A stretch of DNA of 64,000 nt. Origin: Simiduia sp. 21SJ11W-1. Its GTDB lineage: Bacteria > Pseudomonadota > Gammaproteobacteria > Pseudomonadales > Cellvibrionaceae. Where the stretch lies: NCBI RefSeq assembly GCF_024138675.1, contig NZ_CP090959.1, positions 2,325,501-2,389,500 of the forward strand, in the 5' to 3' direction. The number at the start of each line of letters is the position of its first letter. Within the stretch, counting starts at the first letter, position 1. The translations under genes and the position numbers were made by a program. Shown piece after piece: positions 52,212 through 61,600 of this stretch. The notes beneath the pieces were generated by a model. That model was not told where the DNA came from and did not search any database. It was given only the letters and a program-made list of their open reading frames with translations.

Positions 52212-52240
52212 ACAGTATGCCGACCGGACAACGTTGTCAA
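52212..52240 (-). promoter_or_regulatory. Sigma70 promoter of the TonB-receptor gene
   Basis: On the minus strand TTGACA (52235-52240) and TACTGT (52212-52217) are 17 bp apart. The -35 overlaps operator O1. The layout copies the nagK promoter, and the leader to the ATG is about 100 nt. Confidence 0.8.
52227..52238. promoter_or_regulatory. LacI-type operator O1 of the TonB-receptor gene
   Basis: Perfect GACAACGTTGTC overlapping the -35 hexamer; centre 36 bp from O2. In the nagK promoter the matching distance is 29 bp. Confidence 0.82.
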
Positions 52241-52563
52241 GCCTTTTGATGAAGTTTCTTTCCGAGCCATTGGAAATACCTGAAAGCGCAGAGTTTCACT
52301 GATTTAGACGCAAGACCGCCTGTCGGATCAAGCGCTTTTTGGGCCCACTTTTATACTAATACGGCCCGAACCAGGGGTACACGGCCACTGCCCATCCAGG
52401 GCCTCGGGGCTAAAAACCGGCCGTGGCGCGCCTGAATGCTGGTAAAGAAATGGGTGGGAATGCAAAGCGATAGGGGTTCAGCCAGTGCCTGCAGCCTGGC
52501 TGCTCAAAACAATAACAAAGGCCAAGCGGCTCGCCAGAAAGCATGCCGCGGCCGGTATAAATA
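52241..52563. other. Non-coding spacer, no feature seen
   Basis: About 320 nt lie between the receptor promoter and the adhesin terminator. I see no ORF with a ribosome site, no family resemblance, no tRNA and no further palindrome of the LacI type. Regulatory DNA for the receptor could extend here. Confidence 0.4.
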
Positions 52564-52597
52564 GCAAAAGACCGCGGGGCAAAGCCTGCCCTGCGGT
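52564..52597 (-). terminator. Rho-independent terminator of the giant adhesin gene
   Basis: Eleven-base stem with one mismatch (52571-52581 with 52587-52597) and a 5-nt loop, followed on the minus strand by CTTTTGC. It sits 10 nt after the adhesin stop codon. Confidence 0.75.
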
Positions 52598-52606
52598 TTA
52601 TTCCCC

Positions 52607-55600
52607 CTAGGCTGAGGGCCTGCTATTCACTGGCGGCAGGGCGACTGCCACCTGCCCCAAAGCACGACCCGCCTTGCACAGATCTTCGGCCTCTGAATGA
52701 CCCGCCTCGATAATGAGATAGGCACTGTCATTGCGCAGTAATACCTTTATTACATCCCCGGGGTAGATTTTATCGGGGTTGGTTACATTGGGGTTTTGCT
52801 TCCAGAGGTCTGGCCACTTGAAGGGGTTTTTCAAAAACTTTTCGGCAATATCCCAGAATGTATCGCCTGCTTCAATTTTGTAAGAAGATTCATACCCTTC
52901 TTTAAGCTCAGGCTTCAGTTCATTGGGCACTTCCAGCAGAATTTCTTGAGCGCCTTGTTCTGATTGCCCGGATTTCTTTTTACGCTCGTCGTCTTCCCCT
53001 GCAGCGGTGGCGTCTGCGGGTAGCAACACACCGGCAACCAACCTGAATTCACCACCGGCCAAGGCATTGGCGCTGGTGCTATAGGGGCTTACCGCTTCAA
53101 AGATGGCCGGGTCTACTTGGGCGAAATCTTCCACCGCGGTTTGCACGGCGCTCTTCACACCCTGGGCGGCCTGAGCGCCATAGATAGACTCTTGGCGATT
53201 ACCAGTGAAACTGGTCAGCTGCGGAATAGAGCCAAAATACAAAGGCTCAACATAGTCCAGCGAGATAAACCTTACGGAATCTGTTGCCTGAATTCGCGCA
53301 GGATTCAGAACACTACCAATGCCAATAAACAATGAGGCCTCGGTACCGAGCTGCACATTGCTGCCAATAAGGTTTACTGCATCCGGTGCAAAACTGAGTG
53401 AACTCAGCGCCGTACTGGTTAGTAGAATATTGCCTGTGCCTGCGTCAATTGTCTGGATTGTAGTATCGCCTGTAACGGCCAACGAAACATCAATGGCATT
53501 GGATGTTCGGCTGATATCCACCAGATCAGATGTAACCGTTAGATCTACATTACCGGCAGCCGATAGCTTTAGATCAGCCACAGTCACATCGCCAGTTATT
53601 GCATTGCCCGTGGCACTGGAGGCAAAGTTTAGAGAATCAGCTTCGGCAAAACTTAATGTCATACCACCGGTGGTTACGGTTTTGCCCGTAAAGTTGGCAG
53701 CAGCCTGAACGTTTGCCTGAATAGCGGCACTGGCATCAACCAGGGTTTCAAACCCGGTAAAACTGTAGCCACCCAAGGCATTACTTTCATTAACAGAGGT
53801 TAACGCCCAGCCAAGCGCGCCGCCTGAAATTAGCGAGTCCGCTCCGTTATTGCCCTCGAAGCTGGCGGGCGCCATACCACCATCGGCAATGGTCAACACA
53901 TCATCACCAGCTCCCAGAGCCAATGTGTCCAGGGAACCACCCAGCAAGCTGACCTGATCGTTACCTGCACCGGTATTAATCGCCGTAAAGCTTCCGCCTG
54001 TGAGGCTTACTACATCCTGCCCTGCGCCAAAATTCAGTGAGCCAACGCCGCTAAATGTAAAGCTACTGTCGCCACTGGTTGCGGTACTGGCCCCTTCCTG
54101 TAATTGCCATTGGGTGGCTAAATCACTGGCAGTCAATGAATGGTTACCCGCGCCGGCCTCCAACCGAGTAACATCGCCGTAGTTGATATCGCCGTATACC
54201 AGTGTACTGAGATCAGTCATTTGAAAGTGGGAATCAACGTCGGCACCGTACAATGAACCTGTGCCGGCTACAGATTCAACGCCGTTAAACAGTACTGAAA
54301 TTGTATCCAGCACTGCAAGGCTAGACTGGCTGGCGAGCACGCCATTTTGGGTTTGCGCATACCAGCTTGCGTCACTGGCCGTCACCGAATCAGTACTCCC
54401 CAGGGCATTAACCTGGGTAATGGAATCGAACATGATGCCAGCAACACTAAGGTCGCCTTCTGCACCCAGCACAAATGCCCGGCTTTCATTGCCGGAAGTC
54501 AACTGGTCGCTGCCACCGCCGCCGTCAACCCGCGCAACGCCCATAAGCTCTAATCCATTAACCGCTACGCGCTCTTCTCCATCCAGCAGAGTAAACATTT
54601 CATCGTCAGTACTTCCAAGCAGGGCCAGGCCATTACCGAAGATGCTGTTAATGCCTGAAATATTAAGGCCCGCTACGCTGTAACCCCCAGCGGCCAATTG
54701 AACCTGTGCGCCATCTACCAAAGTTACTGTATCGCTGGCACTACCCTGTAGGCGCGCTACGCCATCAAAGCTTAAATTACCAGCACTCACCTGCTGGCCG
54801 CTTTCAGAAACCTGATAGTTATGGGTTCCAGTAGCGGTTGATACAACAGCTTGCTCTGCATTAAAGGCACTAAAGCCTAAAAAGTTTATGGCACCAGCGC
54901 CTACCGAGTCATTATTAAGCGCCCACAATTCACCTGTGCGGCCGCTCACACGCCCACCCGCACCCATAGTCGCTACGTCTGTCAAGCCACTGAAAACCAT
55001 GCCGGCAGTACTAACCGACTGATCACCTTCTATCGTTACTTGCGTATTATCACTGTGCAGTGATAGTGCAGAACTGCCAGAAAGGCTTTCAGCATTTAAG
55101 ATGGTCAGTTGATCCAGCTGAACGGTTTGGGTGTCGTCAAAAATCTGCCAAGGGTGCGTTGAGGTTGCCTGAACACTGTCTATGCCACCTGCTGTATCCA
55201 GCAGGGTTAGGCCTGTAAAGCTCACGCCGCCGGTTGATACGGCACCGTTACTGCCAATAGTTACACTGTTATCCAAATCACTTAGCTGCAAGCCATTAGC
55301 GTCAACATTGGCCAGGCCTCTGAACACTATGTCGCCAATGGTCAGCGAATTGTCTGCTGCCTGCAACACTTGATCTGCGCCGGTAAGTGTTGCAACTGCA
55401 TTGCTGACGGTTACCAACTCGACACCATCAAACGCTATGCTATTGGCGCTCACACTTTGTGCACCGGTTTGTAAGAAATCCACAGCCGTGTTGCTTGCAA
55501 TATTGGCAGCCTGAACACTGTCAACGCCTTGCACCAAGGCGCCATCCACCATAAATGCATTATTCACGCCTGTAAGTTCAGCCGTTCGCACGCCTAGATT

Positions 55601-58600
55601 GACGGTATCTGTGCCTGCACCCAGGTCAAGCAGCGTGAAACCGCCCGCAGCACTCACGTTAATACCGTTTACCGCCAAAGAAGCCGCCGAAGTAAAGTCA
55701 ACCGCCTCGCCCTCAGCAGAGCCGAACAACTGGCCATCTGTGAGGTTCAGTAACTCAACGGCAGTAAGATCAATCCCGGCAATATTCAGGCCTGCTTGGC
55801 CCGCAAGCAACCTAGCCTCTGCGCCCGAAATGGTATCGGTACTGGCCGCGCCGTCGTAGCTGACGAGCCCGGTTATAGCTATGCCAGACACATCCACACT
55901 GGCATCAGCATTTACAGCTAGTGCAATCGCGCCTTCACCCTTCAGGTAATTGATTGCCGCTTGACCTACGCCCGTTACGTTGAGCGTATCGGTACTCAGC
56001 TGCCGGGAAGCCTCGCCCACTGTGACAAGCGAAGACTGGAAATCCACCAAGGTGTTGGTGTTGCTCACATTTAACGCAACAGAATTTGTATGGCTGGAAG
56101 TAAGGGCAATACCCGCAGCAGTTACATTAGATGCTGCACCTATTGTTGCCTGGCTTACATCGCTTGCCAGTGTAACCGAGCTGATATCACCGGTTATTTG
56201 CCCGATGCGATTGAGCAGAAGCCCATTAACATCGCCCAATACAACAGCGCCTGCCCCGTTAAGGGTTACATTATCAGACGCCGCTATTTGCGCTGTGTTA
56301 CTGCCGCCATTGCCGTCAATACCGGCAAGCGCGCTAAACGTAAAGCCTGACACATTCACATCACCATCGGCGTTAATTGCAAACGCATCGGCCTGCGCGC
56401 GCCCGGTGAGGCTGCCTTGGGAAAAGCTTGCAATGTTATGAAGCGCAATGCTGCCGGCTGTGACATAGCCGTAACTTTCCTCAAGCTGGTATTGCGTAGT
56501 GGCAAGGCCTAAAACACTATCAGCGCCGCCATTGCCGTCGATCAATGTAAGGCCATTGGTAAATTCGATTGCCATGCCGCTGGCATTCAGCAAATTATCC
56601 GAAACCAGCGCGAATTGGTCTGCGCCTGTTGAGCCAAAAATCTCTGAGGAAGAGCTGAATAGTTTCTCGACATTGGCAAAGGTGATACCGAAATTTTCAG
56701 CGGCACCGGTTGCTAATAATGTCCAGGCCTCACCATCAAGCCCTGTAACAACATCATAGCCTCCTGCGGCATCAAAATAACTCACACCACTGACGCTGAT
56801 ACCATTGGAAGAAATTTGATTAACGCCGAGCACTTTATACTCACCGTCATCCTGCCCACCGGTTATACCGCCGGCCTCGCCCAATTCAACATTTAGGAAA
56901 TCCATGCCGTCGGAATGCAAACTATTGGCGCCAGATAAAATGGTAAAGCTTTGATCAGCGCGCGCCACTACGGTGTCTGTACCTGCGGCCATATCTACGG
57001 TGGTTAATCCACCTGTGGCGGTAATATCCATTCCCGCTACCGATACTGCACCAACACCTGTAATTTGCAGGTAATCATCGTTCGCGGTAACCGTAAGCGT
57101 TTGCGCATCACCGGTGAGCGAGTTGATATTGGTAAAGGTGACGCCGTTATTTATTGCACTGTTAGTGGCGAGCACCTCCCACGCCTGGCCTGCCGCACCT
57201 GTCGCCTGGTCGGTGCCGGCACCGGCAGCAACTTGGGTAATGCCCGTAAAAGAGATGCCGTTGCCAATAACCGCTGCACCACTTAACTCAAATTGGTCTG
57301 CAGCCACCGAGCCCGTGAGCAGGTTGCTGCTACCGGTGGCAGACTCCAAACCGGTAAACGCGATCGACTGGGTTGTGGCAGCCTTGGTTGCGCCGAGCAA
57401 TGTCCAGCCAGTGGTGGTGTTTGCACTGTCGCTGCTGCCATTGGCCGCAACGGCAGTGACGCCTGTGAAAGTAACGCCCTCGGCTGCCAAGGTGTTGGCA
57501 GCGCTCACACTGAAACTGGTATTAGCCTGGCTTTCAATATTGGCGCCGGCAACATTAGCCAGGCCTTTGAAGGTAACGCCACCCAAGCTGACATCACCGC
57601 CATTAAGCGATACCGTGCTGCCCGATGCAGACAGGGTATCGTCGCCATCTTGGGCGTTCACTTCGGTGAGGCCTGTAAAAGCAATACCATTGGCAGTAAC
57701 ACTGCCGGCACTCACCGCACTGTAGGTATCTGCACCGGTTGAGCCCGTTAAGCTGCCTGAGCCGCCACTGGCCTGTGCAATGTTGGTAAAGGCAATACCA
57801 CCGAAAGTTGCACCAAGCGCACTGTTGCTTGCGGTGCCTAGCGTCCAGCTGCCAGACTCCGCCGTAGTGGCATGATCACCCGCGCCACCCTGGCCGTCTA
57901 CTGCGGTAATGTTTTGGTAGGTAATATTGCCAACCGCCACATTTGAACCACTGATAGTAAATGTGTCGCTGTTATCGCTGCCGTACAAATTGCCGGTGCC
58001 CTGCACGCTTTCAATGGCACTAAACACCAGCCCGTTGGTGCTGGCAGAATTATTATCAACCACTCGCCAATCGGCATCGCTTGTTACGGTATCGGTACTG
58101 CTGTTGCCTGCAACAGATTGCAAACCGCTAAAGGTAAAGCCCACATGGGCCACATCAACATCACCTGTGGCTGCGGTGTAGGTGTAATCATTGCCACCCG
58201 AGCTTCGGCCGGTTAGGTGGCCATTGGTAAAGGCGTTAAACCCGGTAATGGTGAGCGCGCCGTCTGCCACAACACTGCTATCGGTTAATTGCCACTGGGT
58301 TGTACTGGTGCCGGTTAATGCATTGGCGCCGGTGCCACTTAGGCTGCTAAAGTCGGCCGTGGTACTGAACGCCAAAGCTCCCGCTGCAATTAATTGGCTA
58401 TCTGTGTAGATAAGATTGGCTGCGCTATCGGCTAGGTTTATTGCCGTGGCCAAACCTTCGGCCAGCTCCACGCCAGTGAATTGTATACCGTCGGTAGTCA
58501 CCTGCTGGCTGGCCTGGCTATCCAGTATCCAGGTTTGACCGCTGCGCGAAATTACCCGATCCTGCTCGCCGTTATCTGTCACGCCATCGGCATTTACGTT

Positions 58601-61600
58601 GCTAATGCCACTGAAGGCAATGCTATTGGCCAGCAGTGTATTCGCGCCCGTCAGTTGAAAGGTATCGGCGTTGTCACTGCCCTGTAGCGAGCCGCCAGTC
58701 ACTTCATTAAGGCTTGTGAGAATCAGGCCACGGGTAACGGCTTCATTATTGGCGCCCGTTAAGGCTACCGCATTTGTATCGGCACCGGCATCGAGCGTGT
58801 CGTTACCTTCACCTAAGTCAACAGCGCCAAAACCGCTCACGTTTGTGGTCGTGAAATCAATATTGTTTATAGTGACATTCTGGCTGTCGGTTACGCTGAT
58901 GTTATCGGCAAGGTTAGAGCCACTGAGGCTTGCAGCACTGGTGGTCACGCTGTCGAAACCTTCAAACGCCATACCGCCCAAGGTTTGAATGCGGGTGCTA
59001 TTGTTATCCACAAAAGACCAACCATCACCACCGGTGATGCTCGAACCAGCAGCCGTTGCCGTGACGCTACGGCTATTGCTGAACGCGATATCGGCAAGTT
59101 CAAAACCGCCAAGGCCATCGAGCGTAATATTGGCAGCAACACTGTTTTGCGTGGTGATCTCACCGCCACTTACGGCATCTACGCCGCTGATATCAAACGC
59201 AAGATTATTAAGATTAACGGTACCGCTGCCTATGATCTGTGCTTGATCATTATTGGCAAGGGCCAAACTGTCACCGCCTTGCAAATTCAGGCCGCCGAAA
59301 GTGCCCGCGCTGTTGAATTGCACACCGTTTAGGGTAATGGCGCTGTCGGACAAATTCGATAGGCTATCTACCGCGCCACTCACGCCGGTGATGCTTGCAC
59401 CATCATCGATGTTGGTAACTTGTTCGATTTGCGTAAAGTTTATGGGGCCTGCTGATACCGACTCATTACCCAGAGAGGACCAAACCACCCCGCTTGCGCT
59501 TTGAACACTGTCGATCACATTGGCATCACCAGTGGCAGCCTCTCCGGCAGCAACTTGCGTAATGCCCGTAAAAGAGATACCGTTGCCAATTACCGCTGCA
59601 CCACTCAACTCAAATTGGTCTGCAGCCGCCGAGCCCGTGAGCAGGTTGCTGCTACCGGTGGCAGACTCCAAACCGGTAAACGCGATCGACTGGGTTGTGG
59701 CAGCCTTGGTTGCGCCGAGCAATGTCCAGCCAGTGGTGGTGTTTGCACTGTCGCTGCTGCCATTGGCCGCAACGGCAGTGACGCCTGTGAAAGTAACGCC
59801 CTCGGCTGCCAAGGTGTTGGCAGCGCTCACACTGAAACTGGTATTAGCCTGGCTTTCAATATTGGCGCCGGCAACATTAGCCAGGCCTTTGAAGGTAACG
59901 CCACCCAAGCTGACATCACCGCCATTAAGCGATACCGTGCTGCCCGATGCAGACAGGGTATCGTCGCCATCTTGGGCGTTCACTTCGGTGAGGCCTGTAA
60001 AAGCAATACCATTGGCAGTAACACTGCCGGCACTCACCGCACTGTAGGTATCTGCACCGGTTGAGCCCGTTAAGCTGCCTGAGCCGCCACTGGCCTGTGC
60101 AATGTTGGTAAAGGTAATACCACCGAAAGTTGCACCAAGCGCACTGTTGCTTGCGGTGCCTAGCGTCCAGCTGCCAGACTCCGCCGTAGTGGCATGATCA
60201 CCCGCGCCACCCTGGCCGTCTACTGCGGTAATGTTTTGGTAGGTAATATTGCCAACCGCCACATTTGAACCACTGATAGTAAATGTGTCGCTGTTATCGC
60301 TGCCGTACAAATTGCCGGTGCCCTGCACGCTTTCAATGGCACTAAACACCAGCCCGTTGGTGCTGGCAGAATTATTATCAACCACTCGCCAATCGGCATC
60401 GCTTGTTACGGTATCGGTACTGCTGTTGCCTGCAACAGATTGCAAACCGCTAAAGGTAAAGCCCACATGGGCCACATCAACATCACCTGTGGCTGCGGTG
60501 TAGGTGTAATCATTGCCACCCGAGCTTCGGCCGGTTAGGTGGCCATTGGTAAAGGCGTTAAACCCGGTAATGGTGAGCGCGCCGTCTGCCACAACACTGC
60601 TATCGGTTAATTGCCACTGGGTTGTACTGGTGCCGGTTAATGCATTGGCGCCGGTGCCACTTAGACTGCTAAAGTCGGCCGTGGTACTGAACGCCAAAGC
60701 TCCCGCTGCAATTAATTGGCTATCTGTGTAGATAAGATTGGCTGCGCTATCGGCTAGGTTTATTGCCGTGGCCAAACCTTCGGCCAGCTCCACGCCAGTG
60801 AATTGTATACCGTCGGTAGTCACCTGCTGGCTGGCCTGGCTATCCAGTGTCCAGGTTTGACCGCTGCGCGAAATTACCCGATCCTGCTCGCCGTTATCTG
60901 TCACGCCATCGGCATTTACGTTGCTAATGCCACTGAAGGCAATGCTATTGGCCAGCAGTGTATTCGCGCCCGTCAGTTGAAAGGTATCGGCGTTGTCACT
61001 GCCTTGTAACGAGCCGCCAGTCACTTCATTAAGGCTTGTGAGAATCAGGCCACGGGTAACGGCTTCATTATTGGCGCCCGTTAAGGCTACCGCATTTGTA
61101 TCGGCACCGGCATCGAGCGTGTCGTTACCTTCACCTAAGTCAACAGCGCCAAAACCGCTCACGTTTGTGGTCGTGAAATCAATATTGTTTATAGCGACAT
61201 TCTGGCTGTCGGTTACGCTGATGTTATCGGCAAGGTTAGAGCCACTGAGGCTTGCAGCACTGGTGGTCACGCTGTCGAAACCTTCAAACGCCATACCGCC
61301 CAAGGTTTGAATGCGGGCGCTATTGTTATCCACAAAAGACCAACCATCACCACCGGTGACGCTCGAACCAGCAGCCGTTGCCGTGACGCTACGGCTATTG
61401 CTGAACGCGATATCGGCAAGTTCAAAACCGCCCAGGCCATCGAGCGTAATATTGGCAGCAACACTGTTTTGCGTGGTGATCTCACCGCCACTTACGGCAT
61501 CTACGCCGCTGATATCAAACGCAAGATTATTAAGATTAACGGTACCGCTGCCTATGATCTGTGCTTGATCATTATTGGCAAGGGCCAAACTGTCACCGCC

